From Methyloradius palustris (GTDB taxonomy: Bacteria; Pseudomonadota; Gammaproteobacteria; Burkholderiales; Methylophilaceae): 64,000 nt of DNA. The stretch is taken from NCBI RefSeq assembly GCF_019703875.1, contig NZ_AP024110.1, positions 124,001 to 188,000 on the forward strand, read 5' to 3'. This document shows positions 1-7,144 of this stretch, piece by piece. Made by a program: the position numbers and the translations under genes. The notes below the pieces were generated by a model, which was not told the DNA's origin, searched no databases, and saw nothing but the letters and a program-made list of their open reading frames with translations. Within the stretch, counting starts at the first letter, position 1. Each line of letters begins with the position of its first letter.

Positions 1-1623
1 GTGAACACTTACAACCAATGGCTGAACAATATTCAGGATTGGTGTATCTCTCGTCAGCTTTGGTGGGGGCATCAAATCCCTGCTTGGTATGGCGATGCTG
101 GCCAAATTTATGTTGCGCACGATGAAGCTGAAGCCAAAGCTTTGGCCGCTAAAGATGGCTATACAGGTAATCTCAAACGCGATGATGACGTACTGGATAC
201 TTGGTATTCATCTGCACTATGGCCATTCTCTACGCTCGATTGGACTGGCGATGAAGCCAAAGATGCAGCTAATGTTGCCCTGCAGCAGTACCTTCCTTCC
301 AGCGTGCTGGTGACTGGTTTTGACATCATTTTCTTCTGGGTGGCGCGTATGGTGATGATGACCACGCACATCACTGGCAAGATTCCGTTCAAGCATGTGT
401 ATGTGCACGGTCTGATTCGTGATGCTGAAGGCCAGAAGATGAGCAAATCCAAGGGCAATGTCTTGGACCCGATTGATTTGATCGACGGCATCGGCCTGGA
501 TGAACTGATCAAGAAACGCACGACTGGCTTGATGAACCCCAAGCAGGCCGAACAGATTGAGAAGCGTACGCGCAAGGAATTCCCGGAAGGTATTTCTGCA
601 TTTGGTACTGATGCTCTGCGTTTTACTTTTGCCTCTTTAGCTTCGCCTGGCCGCGATATCAAGTTTGATCTGCAGCGCTGCGAAGGCTACCGTAACTTCT
701 GCAATAAGCTGTGGAATGCCACACGCTTTGTGCTGATGAATTGCGAAGGTGATGATAATGGCTTCAAGGATTGCGCTACCGAGCCAGAAGGATTTTTGAC
801 CTTCTCGCAGGCAGATCGTTGGATCGTCAGCATCTTGCAAAAAGCAGAAGCAGACATTGAGAAAGCCTTTGCCGATTATCGCTTTGATATCGTCGCGCAG
901 GTCATCTACAAATTCGTTTGGGATGAATATTGCGATTGGTATCTTGAGCTAGCCAAGGTACAGATGCAAACGGGCTCTGATGGCGAAAAACGCGCCACAC
1001 GCCGTACCTTGTTGCGTGTGCTTGAAACCATCTTGCGCCTGGCTCACCCCGTAATGCCATTTATTACGGAAGAAATCTGGCAGACCATTGCGCCTATGGC
1101 TGACAAGTCAGGGCCAAGCATTATGTTGCAGCCTTACCCGAAAGCCGAACCTAAAAAAATCGATGAGAATGCAGAGGCGTGGGTTGCGTTGCTTAAGCAA
1201 TCAGTTGATGCATGCCGTAGCCTGCGTGGCGAAATGAATGTTTCGCCTGCGACCAGAGTGCCATTGATTGCGGCAGGAGAGGCAGAAAAACTAAAGGTCT
1301 ATGCCCCTTATATCAAGGCTCTGGCCAAGTTGGCAGAGGTCGAGATTGTGGCTGAATTGCCAGATGCTGATGCGCCTGTAGCGCTGGCAGGTGATTTCAA
1401 GCTCATGCTCAAGATCGAGATTGATGTGGCAGCAGAAAAAGAGCGTTTGGGTAAAGAGATCACGCGTTTGCAAGGTGAAATTGCCAAGGCGCAGGCCAAG
1501 CTTGGTAACGAAGGGTTTGTTGCCCGCGCACCAGCCGCCGTGGTGGAGCAGGAAAAACAGCGTCTTTCTGAATTCAGCGCCATTTTAATGAAGTTGCAAC
1601 ATCAATTTAATAAACTAACTTAA
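1..1623 (+). CDS. valS: Valyl-tRNA synthetase, 3' part (5' end outside window)
   Basis: Charges tRNA-Val with valine in the cytoplasm. The visible 540 codons carry the second half of the class I catalytic core. The tryptophan-rich stretch typical of ValRS (WCISRQLWWGHQIPAW) lies near fragment residues 14-29, and the KMSKS loop is at fragment residues 146-150 (nt 436-450). The anticodon-binding helical domain follows. The last ~75 residues are rich in Lys/Glu/Ala heptads and form the C-terminal coiled coil that distinguishes ValRS from IleRS and LeuRS. The reading frame is already open at base 1, so the GTG there is very unlikely to be the real start; the editing domain and HIGH motif lie upstream. 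Stop TAA is at 1621-1623. Confidence 0.97.
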   Translation: MNTYNQWLNNIQDWCISRQLWWGHQIPAWYGDAGQIYVAHDEAEAKALAAKDGYTGNLKRDDDVLDTWYSSALWPFSTLDWTGDEAKDAANVALQQYLPSSVLVTGFDIIFFWVARMVMMTTHITGKIPFKHVYVHGLIRDAEGQKMSKSKGNVLDPIDLIDGIGLDELIKKRTTGLMNPKQAEQIEKRTRKEFPEGISAFGTDALRFTFASLASPGRDIKFDLQRCEGYRNFCNKLWNATRFVLMNCEGDDNGFKDCATEPEGFLTFSQADRWIVSILQKAEADIEKAFADYRFDIVAQVIYKFVWDEYCDWYLELAKVQMQTGSDGEKRATRRTLLRVLETILRLAHPVMPFITEEIWQTIAPMADKSGPSIMLQPYPKAEPKKIDENAEAWVALLKQSVDACRSLRGEMNVSPATRVPLIAAGEAEKLKVYAPYIKALAKLAEVEIVAELPDADAPVALAGDFKLMLKIEIDVAAEKERLGKEITRLQGEIAKAQAKLGNEGFVARAPAAVVEQEKQRLSEFSAILMKLQHQFNKLT

Positions 1624-1643
1624 TTATTATTAGAGATTAATTA

Positions 1644-2135
1644 ATGAGTAGCTCAACTTCAATTTACTTGCTTCGTACCATGCAGCAACATCATGTGGCA
1701 CTGAGTCGAATGGCAGATCAGAAGGCAAATATTGTCATTGCTGGCAGTGTGGCAGTGCTACTTTTTTCCATGGGGCGTATTGATGCTGGTGAGTACTCAG
1801 CATGGATATTCGCATTAGCAACCACAGCACTAGCCTCTGCTACATTGGCGATTATTGCCGTTAAGCCCAGTATTAGCCTAATTAAAAAACCAGTCCAACA
1901 AACAAATCCATTGTTTTTTGGCCATTTTGCGCAAATGCCTGAAGATGAATACGTGGCTGAGATAATGGGCTTGCTGGAAAAGGACGAATCTATTTATAAA
2001 GCGATGATTCAAGATACCTATCAGCTAGGCCATACACTTTATTACAAGAAATATAACTATATTGGTTACAGTTACAATGTTTTTCTATTCGGCATTACTC
2101 TCACTGCAGGCCTAGCTTTACTTCGATTCTTGTAA
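1644..2135 (+). CDS. Pycsar-effector-like (PycTM/DUF5706-type) membrane protein, no cyclase partner seen
   Basis: A 163-residue protein with three hydrophobic segments, at about residues 30-45, 51-73 and 145-162. The first is preceded by the motif RMADQKAN (residues 22-29). The central soluble part has FGHFAQMPEDEY (92-103) and a charged stretch ending DTYQLGHTLYYKKY (124-137). From memory this layout matches the DUF5706/PycTM family, whose members serve as membrane-damaging effectors in Pycsar anti-phage systems, where a nucleotide cyclase makes cCMP or cUMP. No uridylate or cytidylate cyclase is next to it: valS is upstream and the next genes are on the other strand. It starts 20 nt after valS and may be cotranscribed with it. 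Family assignment is by motif recognition; the function is inferred and could differ for an orphan. Confidence 0.6.
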   Translation: MSSSTSIYLLRTMQQHHVALSRMADQKANIVIAGSVAVLLFSMGRIDAGEYSAWIFALATTALASATLAIIAVKPSISLIKKPVQQTNPLFFGHFAQMPEDEYVAEIMGLLEKDESIYKAMIQDTYQLGHTLYYKKYNYIGYSYNVFLFGITLTAGLALLRFL

Positions 2136-2165
2136 CTGGAGTGAATCAGTAGCGCCTTATCCTAG

Positions 2166-2411
2166 TTAGCTAATCCGTTTGCGAATGTGGAATACAAACT
2201 CTTTTTTCGGGGTGGCTTCTACTTCGGCAAACTCTACGATTTCGTGTCCAGTCTGGCGGCAGAAAGCCTGAAAATCCTTTACTGAGCCAGGGTCAGTCGC
2301 AGTTACTTTTAGCACCTGCCCACCTTCAATTTCGGCTAAGCTTTTTTTGCAGCGCAATATCGGCAACGGGCAATTCAAGCCGCGTGCATCCAGTTCTTTA
2401 TTAAATTCCAT
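2166..2411 (-). CDS. TusA/SirA-family sulfur carrier protein
   Basis: An 81-residue cytoplasmic protein with the TusA signature LDARGLNCPLPIL near the N terminus. Cys14 in the CPxP motif is the persulfide-carrying cysteine of the family. The remaining fold elements (LKVTATDPGSVKDFQAFC, then a hydrophobic strand) follow in the usual order and the length is normal. In characterised relatives such proteins pass sulfane sulfur to tRNA thiolation, molybdenum-cofactor maturation or sulfur-oxidation enzymes; which applies here cannot be told. It lies 25 nt downstream of a rhodanese-like gene on the same strand, so the two probably form a sulfur-transfer pair in one transcript. The gene is intact. 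Confidence 0.88.
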   Translation of the reverse strand: MEFNKELDARGLNCPLPILRCKKSLAEIEGGQVLKVTATDPGSVKDFQAFCRQTGHEIVEFAEVEATPKKEFVFHIRKRIS

Positions 2412-2436
2412 GCTTCAGTGATTATTTTTCAGGTTG

Positions 2437-2757
2437 TTATTTTGGTACGAAAGAATAGCCTGCGCGACCCCAAGCCAGAATGCCGCCTTGCAAGTTGTAC
2501 ACGTTTTTGTAGCCTTTGCTGGCGAGAAATGCAGAAGCTTGGCCAGAGCGAATGCCGCTATGACAGTAAAAAACCAAGGATTTTTGTTTATCCAGCACAT
2601 CGTGTTTGACAGGAATCATCGCGAGTTGAATATGCAGGGCACCTGGGATAATGCCTCTAGCGACTTCATCATCGTTACGGACATCCACCAGCGTGAGTGG
2701 CTCGTTGGCCATCATTTCAAACAAGGTAGTAGTGTCAATTTCTTTGTAGCCAGTCAT
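2437..2757 (-). CDS. Single-domain rhodanese-like sulfurtransferase
   Basis: A 106-residue single rhodanese domain of GlpE/PspE size without a signal peptide, so cytoplasmic. LVDVRNDDEVARGIIPGALHI (about residues 23-43) is the CH2A-type substrate-binding signature. The active loop is CHSGIRS with catalytic Cys65, followed by ASAFLASKGYKNVYNLQGGILAW, typical of the family. Single-domain rhodaneses transfer sulfane sulfur from thiosulfate or a persulfide to an acceptor. The TusA-like gene directly downstream is an obvious candidate acceptor, but that is inference. The six-residue loop (C-H-S-G-I-R) argues for a sulfurtransferase rather than a Cdc25-like phosphatase. Confidence 0.9.
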   Translation of the reverse strand: MTGYKEIDTTTLFEMMANEPLTLVDVRNDDEVARGIIPGALHIQLAMIPVKHDVLDKQKSLVFYCHSGIRSGQASAFLASKGYKNVYNLQGGILAWGRAGYSFVPK

Positions 2758-2906
2758 AAGTCGTGCCTATCAGGATAAATTTTGTGCATTAGCCAATAAA
2801 TATACTTTGAATACATCGTGGTTTCAACGCAATAATTGATTTAACGTTCAAGCTCCGTAAAGGATGACGTTAAGATAAGAGTAGTGCAGATAAGCGGGAA
2901 TTTGAA

Positions 2907-2982
<76 letters not shown>

Positions 2983-3037
2983 GTTTGCTAAACTTTACTT
3001 AAATGTGCTGAAGGGTTATCAGACCAGTATTGTTTGT

Positions 3038-3141
3038 GCGGCTACCGCTAAATTAGCACTTGGTAGCCAACGCAAGAGCGGTATTATATCAAACTTTGTT
3101 CTCCCGTGTCATGGCTTAATCGCTTATGTATTCAAGCGATT
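3038..3141. other. Two short inverted repeats between tRNA-Phe and cobT
   Basis: The ~200-nt gap between tRNA-Phe and cobT has no gene and no cobalamin riboswitch. It holds a 7-bp inverted repeat GGCTACC/GGTAGCC near 3040-3068 and an 8-bp one AATCGCTT/AAGCGATT at 3118-3141 with an 8-nt loop. Neither is followed by a T-run, so neither looks like an intrinsic terminator. They could be part of the cobT leader or an operator; nothing more can be said. Confidence 0.3.
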
Positions 3142-3187
3142 GCTGCAGATGCGGCTAATTAATCCATTTTAGATTAAAGAAATCCTG

Positions 3188-4228
3188 ATGATACAAACCC
3201 AAATACAACCGATATCCACAGCGCTAGCATCGGCGTTGCTGAACAAAATTAACAATAAAACCAAACCATTAGGTTCACTTGGCCGCCTGGAGAAATTGGC
3301 TTTACAGGTTGGCCTGATTCAAGACACTTTAACCCCTGAACTGAATAAACCAGTGATGATGGTATTTGCGGGTGACCACGGCATTGTGCAGGCTGGCGTT
3401 AGCCCTTTTCCACAAGAAGTCACGCAGCAGATGGTATTCAATTTTCTGTCTGGCGGCGCAGCGATCAATATATTTTCCCAGACCAATGCCATGCAAGTTC
3501 GGGTGATTGATGCAGGCGTTAACCATCATTTTGGAATGGTGCCAGGTTTGATTGATGCCAAGATTGGCATGGGTACGCAAAACTTTTTGACCACACCAGC
3601 CATGACACAAGCGCAATGCGAGCAAGCGCTCACAGTGGGTATCAGCCTTGCCCACAAAGAGTTTGAATCATGTAGTAACGTGATGGGCTTCGGTGAAATG
3701 GGCATCGGTAACACCTCTTCAGCATCCGCATTGATGGCGGTGTTGTGTGAGTTGCCTCCAGAGCAATGTGTGGGGCGTGGTACAGGCTTGGATGACGCTG
3801 GCTTGCAGAAAAAGATTGACGTGATTAAAGCAGCAGTCGCCCAGCACAAGTTGGATGCCAAAGATGCATGCCAAGTGTTAGCGACTTTTGGCGGCTTTGA
3901 AATCGCGATGATGGTAGGGGCAATGCTTGGTGCAGCTGAGAAAAAATGCGTGTTACTGATTGATGGATTTATTGCCACATCTGCCTTGCTGGTAGCCTCA
4001 AAAATGCAACCAGAAGTTCTGGAATACTGTGTTTTTGCACATTGCTCTAATGAATCTGGCCACAGATTATTACTGCACTACCTGAAGGCGGAACCTTTGC
4101 TTGACCTAGGTTTGCGTTTGGGTGAGGGTACAGGCGCGGCTTTGGCTTACCCCTTGGTGAAAGCTGCAGTGAATTTCTTGAATGAGATGGCTTCATTTGA
4201 GTCCGCCAATGTGAGCCAAGCTGAATAA
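3188..4228 (+). CDS. cobT: Nicotinate-nucleotide:dimethylbenzimidazole phosphoribosyltransferase
   Basis: Transfers phosphoribose from nicotinate mononucleotide to 5,6-dimethylbenzimidazole, making alpha-ribazole phosphate for the cobalamin lower ligand. The 346-residue length is normal. Family motifs are present: KPLGSLGRLE (26-35), AGDHGI (61-66), GFGEMGIGNTSSASAL (167-182), and GEGTGAALA (312-320) with Glu313 in the position of the catalytic glutamate of Salmonella CobT. It is first in a tight cobT-cobS-cobC run, with cobS starting 6 nt after its stop. This set assembles the nucleotide loop from cobinamide, so the cell can salvage or finish cobalamin. No riboswitch was found upstream. Confidence 0.97.
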   Translation: MIQTQIQPISTALASALLNKINNKTKPLGSLGRLEKLALQVGLIQDTLTPELNKPVMMVFAGDHGIVQAGVSPFPQEVTQQMVFNFLSGGAAINIFSQTNAMQVRVIDAGVNHHFGMVPGLIDAKIGMGTQNFLTTPAMTQAQCEQALTVGISLAHKEFESCSNVMGFGEMGIGNTSSASALMAVLCELPPEQCVGRGTGLDDAGLQKKIDVIKAAVAQHKLDAKDACQVLATFGGFEIAMMVGAMLGAAEKKCVLLIDGFIATSALLVASKMQPEVLEYCVFAHCSNESGHRLLLHYLKAEPLLDLGLRLGEGTGAALAYPLVKAAVNFLNEMASFESANVSQAE

Positions 4229-4234
4229 ATATAG

Positions 4235-5002
4235 ATGATAAAAGAGTGGCGATTATTGTTGCTGGCGATTGGGTTTTTCACCCGTATTCCCATGCCCGCG
4301 CATCCAGATTTTAAAGAGACAGACCTCAATGCCTCAGTGAAATATTTTCCACTGATCGGCTGGCTGGTGGGTGGTTTTGGAGCATTGATTTACTGGCTTG
4401 CTTTGCATATATTCCCGCTAGAAATTGCCATCTTGTTAAGCATGATTGCCACTATTTACCTGACAGGATCATTTCATGAAGATGGCCTGACGGACGCAGT
4501 AGATGGCTTAGGTGGAGGTTGGGAGAAAGAGCAAGTACTCACCATAATGCAGGATTCACGCATAGGCACATACGGCGCAGTGGCATTGATACTCGCCTTG
4601 TTTTTAAAGTTTGAAACGTTGATTCACTTACCAGTCTTGGTGCTACCTTGCGTGATGGTTGCGGCGCAGAGCATCAGCCGTTTGGCAGGTGTGTTCGTGA
4701 TTGCAACGCAGCAATATGTGCGCACTAACGGAAAATCCAAGCCATTGGCGACCAAGCTGAATGGCTTGGAATTATGCATTGCGATTCTGTTCGGCTTATT
4801 GCCTCTGCTGCTTTTAACTTGGCAAGCGGTAGTATGCGGAGTATTTGCCGTGTTTTTGATCTGGTGTTGGTTTAGCCTCAAGCTCAAAAAACGTCTCGGC
4901 GGATATACGGGCGATTGTTTAGGCGCCATGCAGCAATTGACGGAAATCGCTTTTTATCTGGCAGTATTAGCCTGGAGTGGCCAATCGTGGAAATTTATCT
5001 AG
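4235..5002 (+). CDS. cobS: Adenosylcobinamide-GDP ribazoletransferase (cobalamin synthase)
   Basis: Integral inner-membrane enzyme that joins adenosylcobinamide-GDP to alpha-ribazole (phosphate) to give adenosylcobalamin (phosphate). The 255 residues contain several strongly hydrophobic helices and the family motif block GSFHEDGLTDAVDGLGGG (about 80-97), with acidic metal-binding residues, followed by IMQDSRIGTYG (about 107-117). The C-terminal GGYTGDCLGA (about 227-236) is also typical. It starts 6 nt after cobT, and its 3' end overlaps the start of cobC by 16 nt, indicating one operon. It joins the products of cobT and cobU, the latter encoded about 5 kb away on the other strand. Confidence 0.96.
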   Translation: MIKEWRLLLLAIGFFTRIPMPAHPDFKETDLNASVKYFPLIGWLVGGFGALIYWLALHIFPLEIAILLSMIATIYLTGSFHEDGLTDAVDGLGGGWEKEQVLTIMQDSRIGTYGAVALILALFLKFETLIHLPVLVLPCVMVAAQSISRLAGVFVIATQQYVRTNGKSKPLATKLNGLELCIAILFGLLPLLLLTWQAVVCGVFAVFLIWCWFSLKLKKRLGGYTGDCLGAMQQLTEIAFYLAVLAWSGQSWKFI

Positions 5003-5571
5003 TTCGTCATACCACGCCTGAGGTCGCCACTGGTATCTGCTACGGACAAACTGACCTCGATGTAGCTGCAAGCTTTGAAGAAGAGAGCAAGCGCTTGCAT
5101 GAGAAGTTACAGCATATTGCTAACCCAATGATTTACAGCAGCCCATTGCAACGCTGTTTAAAACTTGCAACTGTCACTGCTAAAGCGCTGGGCCATAACA
5201 CAATCAATCAGGATGACCGCCTCAAAGAGCTGCATTTTGGAGACTGGGAAATGCAGGCCTGGAATGATATCCCGCAAGGGTTGATTGATGTATGGGCCGA
5301 AGACCATGTGATGCAAACACCGCCCAATGGCGAGTCGTTTCATCAACTATTTTTACGCGTAAAAGCCTTTCTTGAAGAAATCTCTGCAGGCAAGGCTGGC
5401 TCTGGCGAGCCAGTGATTTTGTTCACCCATGCAGGCGTTATCCGCGCATTCACGGGATATGCGCTAGGTTTACCCCTCATCAATGCCTTTAGGCTGCACA
5501 TCGATTATGCTAGTGTTACCAAAATCATCATTGATGACAAAGTCATGCGTATTGGCTTTGTTAACAGGTAA
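4987..5571 (+). CDS. cobC: Alpha-ribazole phosphatase (histidine phosphatase family)
   Basis: Removes the 5' phosphate from alpha-ribazole phosphate or adenosylcobalamin phosphate. The GTG at 4987 is chosen because it gives MEIYLVRH, placing the catalytic RH pair at residues 7-8 as in family members; a longer frame back to 4915 would add 24 residues with no family match and overlap cobS more. Other phosphatase-superfamily motifs are YSSPLQRC, LKELHFGDWE and FTHAGVIRA with the second catalytic histidine. GICYGQTDL after the first motif is characteristic of CobC rather than phosphoglycerate mutase. It overlaps cobS by 16 nt, and its TAA stop directly abuts the ATG of the next gene. Confidence 0.92.
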   Translation: MEIYLVRHTTPEVATGICYGQTDLDVAASFEEESKRLHEKLQHIANPMIYSSPLQRCLKLATVTAKALGHNTINQDDRLKELHFGDWEMQAWNDIPQGLIDVWAEDHVMQTPPNGESFHQLFLRVKAFLEEISAGKAGSGEPVILFTHAGVIRAFTGYALGLPLINAFRLHIDYASVTKIIIDDKVMRIGFVNR

Positions 5572-7134
5572 ATGAGCGAAACCACCCAAAGTAAAACAGC
5601 GTCGTACTCTAAAACACCCAGCAAACACGCTAAGCCTGCTGCAGGGCTTGTTGTCGCCAAAACAAACGCCAAATCAATTCAACAACACAACGCACTTGGT
5701 GCAGAGCTGCTGGCAACTGGCGATTTTAAATCAGCACTTACCAGCTTTAACCAAGCCATTGCCATCGATGCGAATGATCTGGAAGCCTACATAGGCGCTG
5801 GCCGCGCACTGACTGTACTTAAAAATTATGACTACGCGATTGCGCATCTTCAATACGCAGTTGAACTGAAGCCAGATGACGCTGCAGCGCATCACTTTCT
5901 AGCCGTCGCCTTACAAAAGGCCAGACAGTTTGATGCCGCTATATTGAGTTATCAGCGATCCATAGAACTCAAGCCTGAAGACATAGCTTCTTACCTGAAC
6001 TTGGCTAACACCTTGGCTGAGGCTGATCGCCATCAAGATGCGTTGGACATCTATGATGGCGTGATTGCGCATAAGCCCGACGATGCAATGGCCTACAACA
6101 ATCGTGGCAATTTGTACCTCGACTGCAAATACGTCGATGAAGCGCTGGCGGACTATGACAAAGCCTTGGCAATTGCGCCCAATGAGATGAAATTCATCTG
6201 GAACAAGGCGCTATTGAAGCTGTTGATGGGCGATTTTGAAACGGGCTGGCAGCTATATGAATATGGCTTTAAGACTGAGGGATTTGCCCGTGGCGTGAGA
6301 AAGCAATGTCCCCAGCCAGCGTGGTTGGGCGATTTCTCAATTGAAGGAAAACGCATCGTGCTTTATGCGGAGCAGGGTTATGGCGATGTGATGCAGTTCG
6401 TGCGTTATGCGCCTATGGTGGCGGCACTGGGTGCTGAAGTGATTTTGGAAGTGCCTAAGCCATTGGTCAAACTGATTGAGGCTATGAAGGGTGATTTTAA
6501 GGTGATTGCGCAAAGCTCAGTTTTTACTGAATTTGATGCGCATTGCCCACTCATGAGCTTGCCCTTGGTATTCAAAACACGCCTTGAAACAGTGCCTGCG
6601 GATGTGCCTTACCTGTTTGCAGATCAAGAGAAAACAGCTGATTTTGCGTTGGCAGATAAGCAGAAATTACAAGTAGGCTTAGTCTGGTCTGGCTCTACCA
6701 CGCACAATAACGACCATAGACGCAGTATTCCCTTGGCGACTTTGCGGCCCTTGCTGGATTTGCCTGTGAGTTTTCATAACCTGCAAAAAGAGATTAGAGC
6801 GAATGATCAAGTTGTACTTAACCTACTGCCCCAAATCAAATCCTACACTGAGCGCTTGCAAGACTTCACTGATACGGCTGCACTGATTGCGCAACTAGAC
6901 TTGGTGATTACGGTAGATACCTCAGTGGCTCATCTGGCAGGTGCCATGGGCAAGCCTGTATGGATATTATTGCCGTATGTGCCAGATTATCGTTGGTTGC
7001 TGAATACTGAAAGTTCCCCTTGGTATCCAACTGCAAGATTGTTCAGGCAAAAAACTGTCGGTGATTGGGGTACTGTATTGACCGAGTTAATTGCTGCCCT
7101 GCAAGTCTTTGATAATAAAACCTCATTCATATAA
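5572..7134 (+). CDS. TPR-repeat protein with C-terminal glycosyltransferase-9-like domain (paralogue 1)
   Basis: A 520-residue protein. After a Lys/Ala-rich N-terminal ~35 residues there are about five tetratricopeptide repeats (about 38-225, with recurring A..Y..A+..I.P/KPDD signatures). A Rossmann-like C-terminal half (about 255-510) contains GKRIVLYAEQGYGDVMQFVRYAP, VGLVWSGSTTH and ITVDTSVAHLAGAMGKPVW. The last resembles the nucleotide-sugar-binding half of GT9/heptosyltransferase-type enzymes. No signal peptide or membrane segment is evident. The ATG directly follows the cobC stop (TAA then ATG), so it is probably translated with the cob operon although no cobalamin role is known to me. 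The next gene is a paralogue, roughly two-thirds identical over a 45-residue stretch compared by eye. Acceptor and donor are unknown. Confidence 0.75.
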   Translation: MSETTQSKTASYSKTPSKHAKPAAGLVVAKTNAKSIQQHNALGAELLATGDFKSALTSFNQAIAIDANDLEAYIGAGRALTVLKNYDYAIAHLQYAVELKPDDAAAHHFLAVALQKARQFDAAILSYQRSIELKPEDIASYLNLANTLAEADRHQDALDIYDGVIAHKPDDAMAYNNRGNLYLDCKYVDEALADYDKALAIAPNEMKFIWNKALLKLLMGDFETGWQLYEYGFKTEGFARGVRKQCPQPAWLGDFSIEGKRIVLYAEQGYGDVMQFVRYAPMVAALGAEVILEVPKPLVKLIEAMKGDFKVIAQSSVFTEFDAHCPLMSLPLVFKTRLETVPADVPYLFADQEKTADFALADKQKLQVGLVWSGSTTHNNDHRRSIPLATLRPLLDLPVSFHNLQKEIRANDQVVLNLLPQIKSYTERLQDFTDTAALIAQLDLVITVDTSVAHLAGAMGKPVWILLPYVPDYRWLLNTESSPWYPTARLFRQKTVGDWGTVLTELIAALQVFDNKTSFI

Positions 7135-7144
7135 AGAATGCACT

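Noticed and set aside
3038..3068. GGCTACC...GGTAGCC region considered as a tRNA remnant or riboswitch piece
   Set aside because: No cloverleaf or B12-box motif can be built around it; only a short stem is seen.
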